Below, one piece after another: positions 1-6,285 of a stretch of DNA of 6,285 bases (its first letter is position 1; every line of letters starts with the position of its first letter). Below the pieces are notes generated by a model. That model had not been told where the DNA came from. It did not search any database and saw nothing but the letters and a program-made list of their open reading frames with translations. The stretch spans positions 1 to 6,285 of the forward strand of contig CAMKAA010000062.1 in NCBI GenBank assembly GCA_946410365.1, written 5' to 3'. The stretch comes from an uncultured Lachnospiraceae bacterium (GTDB lineage Bacteria > Bacillota_A > Clostridia > Lachnospirales > Lachnospiraceae). The translations under genes were made by a program, and so were the position numbers.

Positions 1-2503
1 CCGAAAGCGTCTCGACATGCTTCTGGATATATCTCTTGATCGGTCTTGCGCCGTAAGAGGGATCATAAGCTGCGTCCGCGACAAACTGTTTGGCAGCGTC
101 CGTGAGCCGGATCGAGATCTGTCTGTCCTCGAGCCTCTTGTTGAGGTCCGCGATGATCAGGTCAATGATGCCTGAAATGTTGTCCTTGCTAAGAGGTGTG
201 AAGAGGATGATCTCATCAAGCCTGTTGAGGAACTCCGGGCGGAAGTGCGCGTGAAGAAGTTCCATTACTGCGTTCTGTGTCTGTTCGCTGATCTCTTCCG
301 CTTCCGGATGGCTTTCAAGATCCGCAAGGATCTGCTGGGCTCCGATGTTGGAAGTCATGATCAGGATCGTGTTCTTAAAATCAACAGTCCTTCCCTGTGA
401 ATCAGTGATCCTGCCGTCGTCAAGAACCTGCAGCAGAACGTTGAACACATCCGGGTGAGCTTTCTCGATCTCATCGAACAGCACGACGCTGTACGGTTTG
501 CGGCGTACCGCTTCCGTCAGCTGGCCGCCTTCCTCGTAACCGACATATCCGGGCGGCGCTCCGATCAGTCTCGATACGGAGAATTTCTCCATATATTCAC
601 TCATATCGATCCTTACGATATTCTTCTCATCATCGAACAGGGACTGCGCGAGTGCTTTCGCGAGTTCCGTTTTACCTACGCCGGTGGGGCCAAGGAACAT
701 AAAGGAGCCAATAGGCTTCGTGGGATCCTTGATGCCGGCTTTGCTTCTAAGGATCGCTTCGGAAACCTTGGTCACAGCTTCATCCTGCCCGATCACTCTC
801 TTGTGCAGTTCCTCATCCAGATGAAGAGTCTTGCTGCGCTCGCTCTCGGTCAGTTTGCTGATCGGGATCCCGGTCCAGCGGGATACGATCCTGCCGATCT
901 CGTTCTCCGTCACACGGTCGTGAACAAGAGATACATCCTTCATCTTGTTCTCTTCTTCGATCAGCTGCTTTTTAAGTGTCGGAAGTGTACCATACTGCAG
1001 TTCCGCCGCCTTGTTCAGGTCGCCCTTCTGCTGCGCCTTCTGGATATCGCTGTTAACCTGATCGATCTGCTCACGGATCCTGGACAGCTGATCCGCGCGC
1101 GCTTTTTCATTCTCCCACTGCGCTTTCTGGGAAGCGAACTGCTCTTTGAGTTCTGCCAGTTCCTTCTGAAGATCCTGCAGACGCTCCATGCTCAGTTTGT
1201 CATCTTCCTTCTTGAGTGCGGTCTCCTCGATCTCCAGCTGCAGGATCTTTCTCTGCATCTCATCAAGTTCTGTGGGAAGGGAGTTCATCTCTGTCTTGAT
1301 CAGGGCGCAGGCTTCGTCCACCAGGTCGATCGCCTTATCCGGCAGAAATCTGTCGGAGATATAGCGGTTGGAAAGAACCGCTGCGCTCACAAGCGCGTTG
1401 TCCATGATCTTGACGCCGTGATACACCTCATAGCGCTCCTTGAGTCCTCTCAGGATAGAGATCGTATCCTCAACAGTAGGTTCATCTACCATGACGGGCT
1501 GGAATCTTCTCTCCAGCGCAGCATCCTTTTCGATGTACTGTCTGTACTCCTTGAGAGTTGTCGCGCCGATGCAGTGCAGTTCGCCCCTTGCCAGCATGGG
1601 TTTGAGCATATTTCCGGCATCCATAGCGCCTTCCGATTTGCCTGCGCCCACAATGGTGTGAAGCTCGTCGATAAAGAGTATGATCTCGCCGTCGCTCTGG
1701 CGCACATCCTCCAGTACGGCCTTAAGTCTCTCCTCGAATTCACCTCTGTATTTTGCCCCTGCTACCAGGGAGCCCATATTGAGGGAAAAGATTTTCTTGT
1801 CTTTGAGTCCTTCCGGCACATCGCCCTTAGCGATACGCTGTGCAAGCCCCTCAACAACTGCTGTCTTGCCGACGCCGGGCTCACCGATCAGAACAGGGTT
1901 GTTCTTGGTCTTTCTGGACAGGATCCGGATCACGTTTCGGATCTCCGCGTCCCTGCCGATGACCGGATCGAGTTTCTGGTCCCTCGCCTTTCCGACGAGT
2001 TCCTCGCCGTATTTGGCCAGAGTGTCATAAGTCGCCTCAGGGTTATCCGTTGTTACTCTCTGATTGCCCCTGACTGTCGACAAGGCCTTCAGGAAGGTAT
2101 CCCTTGTAATTCCATTGTCCTTAAACAGTTTGGAAATCACTCTGTCCGCGTTCCTGATCAGGGAAAGGAAGAGATGCTCAACACTTACATATTCATCGCC
2201 AAGCTGCTTCGCTTCGTTCTCCGCACCGATCAGGACCTTGTTGAGGTCCCCGCTGACATAAACCCTTGAACCGGAACCGCTGACCTTGGTCACTCCGGCC
2301 AGAGCTCTCTCCGATGCCTGCAGGAATGCCTGCGGGTCAATGCCCATCTTCTGCACAAGCTTCAGAATAAGGCTGTCTTCTATAGTCAAAAGACTGTAAA
2401 GCAGATGCTCCTGTTCGATCTGCTGATTTCCGTATTCATAGGCAAGCTGCTCACACTGATTGACAGCTTCGATGGACTTCTGTGTAAATTTCTGTATATT
2501 CAT
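1..2503 (-). CDS. clpB: ATP-dependent disaggregase ClpB (Hsp100), 3' end cut by window edge
   Basis: ClpB is a cytoplasmic hexameric AAA+ chaperone that threads aggregated proteins through its pore and works with DnaK/DnaJ/GrpE. The frame reads 834 codons from the ATG at 2503 to the left edge. The family is usually about 860 residues, so some 25-30 C-terminal residues are missing. Seen in order: a Clp N-domain (about 1-145); AAA1 with Walker A GEPGVGKT at 207-214, pore tyrosine Y252 (KYRGEFEER) and Walker B FIDEL with E280; a long coiled-coil M domain (about 410-525, rich in Q/E/K, containing GDLNKAAEL); WTGIP near 543; AAA2 with Walker A GPTGVGKT at 605-612, pore Y653 (GYVGYEEGG) and Walker B LFDE with E678; and sensor-2 GARP at 818-821. 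The full-length M domain separates it from ClpC/ClpE. These positions nearly match E. coli ClpB numbering. It has its own promoter and strong RBS. No frameshift or missing catalytic residue is visible. Confidence 0.97.
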   Translation of the reverse strand, partial: MNIQKFTQKSIEAVNQCEQLAYEYGNQQIEQEHLLYSLLTIEDSLILKLVQKMGIDPQAFLQASERALAGVTKVSGSGSRVYVSGDLNKVLIGAENEAKQLGDEYVSVEHLFLSLIRNADRVISKLFKDNGITRDTFLKALSTVRGNQRVTTDNPEATYDTLAKYGEELVGKARDQKLDPVIGRDAEIRNVIRILSRKTKNNPVLIGEPGVGKTAVVEGLAQRIAKGDVPEGLKDKKIFSLNMGSLVAGAKYRGEFEERLKAVLEDVRQSDGEIILFIDELHTIVGAGKSEGAMDAGNMLKPMLARGELHCIGATTLKEYRQYIEKDAALERRFQPVMVDEPTVEDTISILRGLKERYEVYHGVKIMDNALVSAAVLSNRYISDRFLPDKAIDLVDEACALIKTEMNSLPTELDEMQRKILQLEIEETALKKEDDKLSMERLQDLQKELAELKEQFASQKAQWENEKARADQLSRIREQIDQVNSDIQKAQQKGDLNKAAELQYGTLPTLKKQLIEEENKMKDVSLVHDRVTENEIGRIVSRWTGIPISKLTESERSKTLHLDEELHKRVIGQDEAVTKVSEAILRSKAGIKDPTKPIGSFMFLGPTGVGKTELAKALAQSLFDDEKNIVRIDMSEYMEKFSVSRLIGAPPGYVGYEEGGQLTEAVRRKPYSVVLFDEIEKAHPDVFNVLLQVLDDGRITDSQGRTVDFKNTILIMTSNIGAQQILADLESHPEAEEISEQTQNAVMELLHAHFRPEFLNRLDEIILFTPLSKDNISGIIDLIIADLNKRLEDRQISIRLTDAAKQFVADAAYDPSYGARPIKRYIQKHVETLS

Positions 2504-2510
2504 GCATAGT

Positions 2511-2517
2511 CCTCCTT
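2511..2517 (-). promoter_or_regulatory. clpB ribosome binding site
   Basis: AAGGAGG lies 7 nt before the ATG at 2503. It decides between two close ATGs. The other, at 2507, is only 3 nt from the Shine-Dalgarno and in a different frame that does not encode ClpB. The start at 2503 also gives the expected N-terminus, [10 protein letters not shown]. Confidence 0.9.
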
Positions 2518-2536
2518 GCTTAATGTTTTTTCTGTT

Positions 2537-2552
2537 CTATAACTACTATAAC
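2537..2552. repeat. Tandem 7-bp direct repeat over the clpB -10 region
   Basis: CTATAAC occurs twice on the plus strand, at 2537-2543 and 2546-2552, separated by TA (9-bp period). On the minus strand this reads GTTATAG-TA-GTTATAG. The upstream copy contains most of the -10 hexamer and the downstream copy falls at the expected transcription start. It could be an operator half-site pair, or simple A/T-rich coincidence near a promoter. Confidence 0.5.
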
Positions 2553-2572
2553 ATGTGCATTTCCTATGTCAA
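2545..2572 (-). promoter_or_regulatory. Sigma-A type promoter of clpB
   Basis: On the minus strand a perfect -35 TTGACA (2572-2567) is followed by a 16-bp spacer and -10 TATAGT (2550-2545). A TG one base upstream of the -10 (2553-2552) makes an extended -10 element. The predicted start is near 2538, giving a leader of about 35 nt. I see no CIRCE-like inverted repeat (TTAGCACTC/GAGTGCTAA) and no CtsR heptad repeat (GGTCAAA) around it, although such sites are common at Firmicute chaperone and clp genes. Class and start point are inferred from sequence alone. Confidence 0.85.
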
Positions 2573-2581
2573 GAAGAATTT

Positions 2582-2619
2582 TAAAAAAGAACGCCGCAAA
2601 ATAAAGGCGTTCTTTTTTA
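2582..2619. terminator. Symmetric rho-independent terminator after the DUF308 gene
   Basis: Arms at 2582-2595 and 2606-2619 form a perfect 14-bp stem around a 10-nt loop. The core is GAACGCC/GGCGTTC, flanked by six A on one side and six T on the other. It therefore reads as a terminator on either strand. On the minus strand it ends the membrane-protein transcript 30 bp past its stop codon. It sits only 9 bp before the clpB -35 box, insulating clpB from upstream transcription. Confidence 0.93.
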
Positions 2620-2648
2620 TCTGGAAATTCTATTCGTTTTGCATAATA

Positions 2649-3464
2649 TTACGGCTGCTTATCCTCGTCCTGTCTGTTCTCTGCGGGGTCAGTTCCGGCG
2701 AATGCAGAAAAGTCAGTATCCTGTTCGGTCTGTTCCATATACTCAGGAACTGTACTGCTCTCCTGTGCCTGTACCTGCGGCTGAAGGGCACTATCTCCCG
2801 CAGCAGGCTGAACTTCAGTGTTTACAGGAGTCTGCGCCGTATCTCCTGCGTCAGCGCTCTCTGCTGCAGCTGATCCGGCATCGGTCACTGTCGCCTCTGC
2901 ATCCACCGCGGAGGCTTCCGCTGCCATATCTTTGGAGACTTTGGAGATCCTTGAGATCACCCACAGATCGGAAACGCCGTCAAAGATCAGGATGCCGCCG
3001 GCTATCCTTGTGATGAGTGAGGCCAGATTAAAAGCATTTCTGATAAGGAAAATCCCGGCCGCGATCGTTGCGATCGCCACGATGAGCGAGGCCCACCATT
3101 TATTATATTTGCTGCGGGTGAGCATGAATGTCTCACCCAGATTGATCAGCCCGCTTATAAGGACCAGGATCCCCATGATCGTCGGGATCAGTCTGACCAG
3201 ATCTTCCGGGTGTAAAAAGATCACAACGCCGCAGATCAACATCACCGCCGCCATGATCAGAAGAACTGACTTCATCGCCGATTCATGGTTTTTAAAGAAC
3301 ATGAACACCGCAGCCAGACCTCCTGCTGCCAGAATAGCCCCGATACATTTTCCCATGATCAGAAGGCTCGCAGACGGCCATACCAACAGAACAATACCGA
3401 GCAGTATTGCTCCGGCTGCAAAAATTATGCGGTCGGTCCTGAAACTCTTCAGATTGTTCCCCAT
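2649..3464 (-). CDS. DUF308 / HdeD-like six-helix membrane protein with acidic C-terminal tail
   Basis: This 271-residue inner-membrane protein has six predicted hydrophobic helices at about 12-29, 32-55, 65-84, 91-112, 123-140 and 148-170. Basic residues cluster at the N-terminus, in the loop after helix 2, in the loop after helix 4 (TRSKYNK) and after helix 6 (SRISKVSK). This predicts both termini in the cytoplasm. Repeated Gly-rich helices with an LxGxxLLxWP-type start resemble the DUF308/HdeD family, which has been linked to acid resistance in enterobacteria; the role in Gram-positives is not established. Residues about 180-271 form a low-complexity tail rich in Ala, Gln, Ser and Thr, with about 20 acidic and 2 basic residues and no helix-forming hydrophobic stretch. 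Start ATG at 3464 follows AGGGGG with 8-nt spacing. It follows engB after a short terminator and ends at a strong one. Family assignment is by eye; function unknown. Confidence 0.8.
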   Translation of the reverse strand: MGNNLKSFRTDRIIFAAGAILLGIVLLVWPSASLLIMGKCIGAILAAGGLAAVFMFFKNHESAMKSVLLIMAAVMLICGVVIFLHPEDLVRLIPTIMGILVLISGLINLGETFMLTRSKYNKWWASLIVAIATIAAGIFLIRNAFNLASLITRIAGGILIFDGVSDLWVISRISKVSKDMAAEASAVDAEATVTDAGSAAAESADAGDTAQTPVNTEVQPAAGDSALQPQVQAQESSTVPEYMEQTEQDTDFSAFAGTDPAENRQDEDKQP

Positions 3465-3493
3465 ATGCTTTTCCCCCTGTTATCGCTTATCTT

Positions 3494-3530
3494 AAAAGGA
3501 CGGGGACCATACTTCCCAAAGTACCCGTCC
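3494..3530 (-). terminator. Rho-independent terminator after engB
   Basis: On the minus strand GGACGGG (3530-3524) pairs with CCCGTCC (3504-3498). Inside, TACTT (3523-3519) pairs with AAGTA (3514-3510) around a 4-nt loop, leaving a 5-nt bulge on the 3' side. UUUU follows (3497-3494). It begins 15 bp past the engB stop. The U-run is short and the bulge weakens the stem, so read-through into the DUF308 gene is plausible. No strong promoter fits in the remaining 29 bp. Confidence 0.7.
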
Positions 3531-3545
3531 CGTTGTCTTATAAGA

Positions 3546-4166
3546 TTATACCATATCATTCTCTTTCGTGAGAAAGCCATCGATTATATTGTAAAGATCT
3601 TCCCTTCCCGCCTTGTTAAGACCGGAGAACGGGATCACTTCAAAACTGACGTCGTGGCTCACTTTGCTCTTTTCCTTAATAGTCCTGCGGATCATAGCGG
3701 TCTGCCTGGCGAGCTGGCTTCTCTTTATCTTGTCGGATTTGGTCGCGACGATGTAAGGAGTAAAGCCTGCAGCAAGTATCCAGTCGAACATCATCACGTC
3801 GTTTTCCGAGGGTTCATGTCTGATATCGATAAGAAGAAATACCGCGTCCAGTTTTTTGCTGGTGTGAAGATAGTTTTCGATCATCTTCCCCCACTGCTGT
3901 TTGACCTTTACGCCTGCTGTGGCATAGCCGTATCCGGGCAGATCCACGAGATAAAACTCGTCATTGACATTGTAGTAATTGATCGTCTGAGTCTTTCCGG
4001 GCGTAGAGCTGGTCCTTGCGTATGACTTCCGGTTCATCAGGGCATTGATCAGCGTGGATTTCCCCACATTGCTCTTTCCCGCGAAAGCAAACTCGGGTTT
4101 TGTATTCTCAGGCAGTTTGCTTGTGATGCCGCACACGGTCTCAAGATTCACTGTTTTGATGATCAT
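3546..4166 (-). CDS. engB: Ribosome biogenesis GTP-binding protein EngB (YsxC/YihA)
   Basis: EngB is a TRAFAC-class GTPase that binds 50S precursors and is needed for late large-subunit assembly; it is essential in B. subtilis and E. coli. The 206-residue protein has the usual family length (about 195-210). Visible motifs: G1 GKSNVGKST at 30-38, switch-I TSSTPGKTQT at 52-61 with the G2 threonine, G3 DLPGYG at 75-80, G4 TKSD at 142-145, and G5 FSGL at 180-183. The frame stays open upstream to 4400, overlapping clpX. The ATG at 4166 is preferred because it has an RBS, gives the family N-terminus (MIIKTVNLETVCG), and the upstream part is a low-quality shadow of the clpX 3' end. It lies 94 bp after clpX, where lon is often found in relatives. 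A hairpin in that gap may limit its expression. Confidence 0.95.
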   Translation of the reverse strand: MIIKTVNLETVCGITSKLPENTKPEFAFAGKSNVGKSTLINALMNRKSYARTSSTPGKTQTINYYNVNDEFYLVDLPGYGYATAGVKVKQQWGKMIENYLHTSKKLDAVFLLIDIRHEPSENDVMMFDWILAAGFTPYIVATKSDKIKRSQLARQTAMIRRTIKEKSKVSHDVSFEVIPFSGLNKAGREDLYNIIDGFLTKENDMV

Positions 4167-4172
4167 ACGTGT

Positions 4173-4179
4173 CCCTTTC
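4173..4179 (-). promoter_or_regulatory. engB ribosome binding site
   Basis: GAAAGGG ends 6 nt before the ATG at 4166. It is a moderate Shine-Dalgarno and supports this start over upstream in-frame ATGs that would overlap clpX. No convincing promoter is visible in the 94-bp gap: a TATACA at 4196-4191 has no matching -35. Confidence 0.65.
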
Positions 4180-4197
4180 TGCAATTTACTTGTATAA

Positions 4198-4233
4198 AGA
4201 TATCGCTTCCGCAGATCTTGCAGAAGCGATATC
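4198..4233 (-). terminator. Long hairpin with short U-run between clpX and engB (weak terminator or attenuator)
   Basis: GATATCGCTTC (4233-4223, minus strand) is a perfect inverted repeat of 4209-4199. A U-G wobble and a GCA/UGC pairing extend it to a 15-bp stem with a 5-nt AGAUC loop. The wobble is a C-A mismatch on the plus strand, so the full stem exists only in minus-strand RNA, the direction of clpX transcription. UUUAUA follows, so the U-run is short. It starts 28 bp after the clpX stop. It may end the tig-clpP-clpX unit partially, or protect the 3' end of the mRNA, while letting some transcription reach engB. Confidence 0.65.
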
Positions 4234-4260
4234 CGGTTATTTGCCATATATTGTTGGTGA

Positions 4261-5556
4261 TCATTTCGCCTCGAGAAGTTCGATCGTCTTGATCTCCGGA
4301 GCTTCTCTGATGACTCTGGGAGGCTCTCCGTCCAGAACGGATCCTTTCGTGATGATGCACTCCTTGATGGTCTTGTCGGAAGGAATGGTGAACATGACAT
4401 CCATCATGACCTTCTCCATGATCGAGCGCAGTCCTCTCGCGCCGGTCTTGCGCTCAACAGCGAGATCAGCGATTGCTTCGAGCGCATCGTCCTCAAAGGA
4501 AAGCTTTACGTCATCATAGGAGAACAGCTTCCTGTACTGTTTGCTCAGGGCATTCTTGGGCTCTTTGAGGATCCGGATCAGAGCTTCTCTGTCCAGTTCG
4601 TTCAAAGTAGTGACCACCGGAACACGGCCGATAAACTCAGGGATCAGACCGAACTTTACTAAATCCTGCGGAAGGACCTGGCTGAGGGTTTCATCCAGTT
4701 TCTTGGAATCATGTCCCTCAACATTGGCGTGAAAGCCCATGGCTCTCTTGCCTATCCTGGCATTAATGATCTTATCAAGCCCGTCAAAGGCGCCTCCCAC
4801 GATGAAAAGGATATTTGTCGTGTCGATCTGGATGAGTTCCTGCTGTGGATGCTTGCGGCCTCCCTGAGGGGGAACCGATGCATTTGTCCCCTCAACAATC
4901 TTCAGGAGCGCCTGCTGCACGCCTTCACCGGATACGTCCCTTGTGATGGAGACGTTTTCGCCCTTCTTCGATATTTTGTCAATCTCATCAATGTAAATGA
5001 TGCCCAGCTGTGCCCTCTCAATATTGTAGTCCGCCGCCTGGATCAGCTTGAGAAGGATGTTCTCAACGTCTTCGCCGACATATCCCGCTTCCGTGAGGGT
5101 CGTGGCATCAGCGATCGCGAAAGGCACATTGATGATCTTAGCCAGCGTCTGAGCCAGATAGGTCTTTCCCGATCCGGTAGGTCCCAGCATCAGAATATTG
5201 CTCTTTTGGAGTTCTACGCCGTCATCATCGAGAGTTCCGGACTTATGCTTGACGCGCTTATAGTGATTGTAAACAGCAACAGAAAGCGTCTTCTTGGCTT
5301 CATCCTGCCCGATCACATAGTCATCAAGGAATGTCTTTATTTCCGCCGGTTTGAGAAGGTTGATGCCGTCCACAGCGGGATCGCTGACGGAGTAATCATC
5401 CTCTTCAATGGACTCATCGATGATATCGGCACAGATCGCAACGCATTCATCGCAGATATATACGCCCTCAGGTCCTGCGATCAGTTTGGAAACCTGATTC
5501 TCGGTCCTGTTGCAGAAAGAGCATCTGCGCGGCTGCATCTTCGTCTTATCTGCCAT
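4261..5556 (-). CDS. clpX: ATP-dependent Clp protease ATP-binding subunit ClpX
   Basis: ClpX is the AAA+ unfoldase that recognises tagged substrates such as SsrA-tailed proteins and feeds them to ClpP. The protein has 431 residues, normal for the family. The N-terminal zinc-binding domain shows C12-x2-C15 and C35-x2-C38. The AAA+ domain shows Walker A GPTGSGKT at 125-132, pore-1 GYVG at 159-162 by motif context, Walker B IIYIDE with D190/E191, pore RKH at 234-236, arginine finger in GRVPV at R311, and sensor-2 GARGLR with R374. The ClpP-docking loop reads MGF at 273-275 where IGF is usual. The start ATG at 5556 has AAGGAG with 7-nt spacing and gives the standard N-terminus. It overlaps the end of clpP by 11 nt, so the two are co-transcribed and probably translationally coupled. 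Confidence 0.98.
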   Translation of the reverse strand: MADKTKMQPRRCSFCNRTENQVSKLIAGPEGVYICDECVAICADIIDESIEEDDYSVSDPAVDGINLLKPAEIKTFLDDYVIGQDEAKKTLSVAVYNHYKRVKHKSGTLDDDGVELQKSNILMLGPTGSGKTYLAQTLAKIINVPFAIADATTLTEAGYVGEDVENILLKLIQAADYNIERAQLGIIYIDEIDKISKKGENVSITRDVSGEGVQQALLKIVEGTNASVPPQGGRKHPQQELIQIDTTNILFIVGGAFDGLDKIINARIGKRAMGFHANVEGHDSKKLDETLSQVLPQDLVKFGLIPEFIGRVPVVTTLNELDREALIRILKEPKNALSKQYRKLFSYDDVKLSFEDDALEAIADLAVERKTGARGLRSIMEKVMMDVMFTIPSDKTIKECIITKGSVLDGEPPRVIREAPEIKTIELLEAK

Positions 5557-6151
5557 CAGTAATCTCCTTGCGGGTTGTGTAGATCCTGTCGATCAGGCCG
5601 TATTCAAGAGCCTGCTCAGGTGTCATCCAGTTGTCCCTGTCCGTATCCTTTACGATCTTCTCATAGGGCTGTCCTGTATTCTGCGCGAGAAGTCTGTTCA
5701 TTCTCTCCTTGATCGCAGCCATATGCGCCGCCTGAATGGCGATATCGGATGCCTGGCCTTCTGTTCCGCCCAGGGGCTGGTGGATCAGGATCTCCGAGTG
5801 AGGAAGAGAATATCTCTTGCCCTTCGTACCGCCGGCCAGAAGGAAAGAGCCCATGCTGGCCGCCATGCCTACGCAGATCGTGGAGACATCGCATTTTACA
5901 AACTGCATTGTGTCATAGATAGCCATGCCTGCGGAGATGGAACCGCCGGGGCTGTTGATATAGAACTGGATGTCCTTATCCGGATCTTCTCCCTCGAGGA
6001 AGAGCATCTGCGCGACTATGAGTTCCGCGGACGCGTCCGTCACCTGATCACCCAGAAAGATGATCCTCTCTTTGAGCAGGCGGGAGAAAATATCGTAGGA
6101 ACGCTCACCCGTACCTGTCTGTTCAATTACATAAGGAATAAAATTTGCCAT
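5546..6151 (-). CDS. clpP: ATP-dependent Clp protease proteolytic subunit ClpP
   Basis: ClpP is the cytoplasmic serine peptidase that forms a double heptameric barrel and degrades proteins delivered by ClpX, and by ClpC/ClpE-type partners where present. At 201 residues it has normal length. The catalytic triad is visible: S99 in GMAASMGS, H124 in ILIHQPLGG and D173 in KDTDRDN. NSPGGS at 66-71 forms the oxyanion region. The N-terminus ([10 protein letters not shown]) lines up with mature Firmicute ClpP with no long propeptide. Start ATG at 6151 follows GGAG (6162-6159) with 7-nt spacing. It lies 98 bp after tig and overlaps clpX by 11 nt. No clear sigma-A promoter or CtsR heptads are seen in the gap upstream, so expression may come from tig; this is inference. 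Confidence 0.98.
   Translation of the reverse strand: MANFIPYVIEQTGTGERSYDIFSRLLKERIIFLGDQVTDASAELIVAQMLFLEGEDPDKDIQFYINSPGGSISAGMAIYDTMQFVKCDVSTICVGMAASMGSFLLAGGTKGKRYSLPHSEILIHQPLGGTEGQASDIAIQAAHMAAIKERMNRLLAQNTGQPYEKIVKDTDRDNWMTPEQALEYGLIDRIYTTRKEITDGR
5564..5569 (-). promoter_or_regulatory. clpX ribosome binding site inside clpP
   Basis: AAGGAG lies 7 nt before the clpX ATG, entirely within the last codons of clpP. Ribosomes finishing clpP pass directly over it. This supports the 5556 start and coupling of ClpP and ClpX synthesis. Confidence 0.85.
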
Positions 6152-6212
6152 TTTCTAACTCCAATCTTTTAATTGCGATAACTGCCAAGATTGTCTGCCT
6201 CAGAATTTACAG

Positions 6213-6244
6213 TGGCGGAGCGCATTATTTCCTGCACTCCGCCA
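6213..6244 (-). promoter_or_regulatory. Strong stem-loop between tig and clpP, no U-tract
   Basis: On the minus strand TGGCGGAGTGCA (6244-6233) pairs with TGCGCTCCGCCA (6224-6213). The stem has 12 bp, including one U-G wobble, and an 8-nt loop GGAAAUAA. On the plus strand the wobble becomes a C-A mismatch, so the stem is tuned to the transcribed strand. The bases after it (CUGUAAAUUC) are not a U-run, so it is not a standard intrinsic terminator. It starts 5 bp past the tig stop. Possible roles are 3'-end protection or RNase processing separating tig from clpP levels, or partial termination. Confidence 0.6.
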
Positions 6245-6249
6245 TCCAA

Positions 6250-6285
6250 TTACTTCACTACAGCATTGTCAGCGACAAAGGAAAC
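6250..6285 (-). CDS. tig: Trigger factor, C-terminal end only (5' part beyond window)
   Basis: The right edge reads 11 codons and TAA on the minus strand: VSFVADNAVVK. A short C-terminus of the form FVxDNAVVK or FVxENAVxK is typical of trigger factor, the ribosome-bound chaperone and prolyl isomerase. tig directly precedes clpP/clpX in many bacteria. The call rests on context plus the short tail, since no domain is inside the window. Confidence 0.7.
   Translation of the reverse strand, partial: VSFVADNAVVK

Noticed and set aside
2030..2080. Internal start in clpB giving an N-domain-less isoform as in E. coli
   Set aside because: The equivalent linker region (near residue 150, [11 protein letters not shown]) has no ATG or GTG in frame. 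A TTG there lacks a well-spaced RBS.
455..2269. 604-codon open frame on the plus strand opposite clpB
   Set aside because: It is in exact codon register with clpB. Its lack of stops only means that clpB avoids the Leu codons TTA/CTA and the Ser codon TCA. The protein has no recognisable domain and no separate RBS or promoter.
2460..2873. Plus-strand open frame with a hydrophobic stretch across the clpB promoter
   Set aside because: It covers the clpB start, promoter, terminator and the DUF308 3' end, has no plus-strand RBS, and its phenylalanine/lysine-rich part is the translated terminator.
3285..4025. Plus-strand open frame spanning the DUF308-engB boundary
   Set aside because: It runs antisense to two well-supported genes and across the engB terminator, with no protein signature.
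4167..4400. N-terminal extension of EngB to 284 residues
   Set aside because: It would overlap the clpX 3' end and run through the hairpin. The added residues are Ser/Arg-rich frame-shadow sequence, and the 206-residue form has an RBS and family length.
4711..5562. 283-codon plus-strand open frame opposite clpX, and a similar one at 5510-6172 opposite clpP
   Set aside because: Both are in codon register with the real genes and arise from the same codon bias; the translations show no family features.
6152..6212. Promoter for clpP from TTGGCA at 6188-6183
   Set aside because: No acceptable -10 lies 16-18 bp downstream; that position is occupied by the clpP RBS.

Overview
This is a proteostasis locus from a low-to-medium G+C Gram-positive bacterium. 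It is most likely a member of Clostridia (Bacillota), perhaps Lachnospiraceae. The family-level guess is inference from protein flavour and codon use, not from a search. All recognised genes lie on the minus strand, so the reading order runs from high to low coordinates: tig (last 11 codons only), clpP, clpX, engB, a DUF308/HdeD-like membrane protein, and clpB, which is cut by the left edge of the window.

Right part (about 6285-4190): the end of trigger factor, then clpP and clpX. clpX starts inside clpP with an 11-nt overlap, so the peptidase and its unfoldase are translationally linked. A strong hairpin without a U-tract lies between tig and clpP. A second long hairpin with a short U-run lies after clpX. 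Middle (about 4190-2580): engB, a ribosome-assembly GTPase, has its own small terminator. The six-helix DUF308 protein follows, with an acidic low-complexity C-terminal tail, and closes with a strong symmetric terminator. Left part (about 2580-1): clpB has its own clear sigma-A type promoter directly behind that terminator. No CIRCE or CtsR operator is visible there.

The genes share one theme. Trigger factor meets nascent chains, ClpXP degrades tagged or damaged proteins, ClpB rescues aggregates with DnaK, and EngB helps build the large ribosomal subunit. The familiar Firmicute order is tig-(clpP)-clpX-lon-engB. Here no lon gene lies between clpX and engB; the 94-bp gap holds a perfect 11-bp inverted repeat instead.

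I see no mobile element, CRISPR array, tRNA or rRNA, and no convincing novel system. Points worth a second look are the lon-less junction, the hairpins between genes, the direct repeat over the clpB -10 box, the MGF form of the ClpX docking loop, and the DUF308 acidic tail. Every intergenic gap is under 150 bp.
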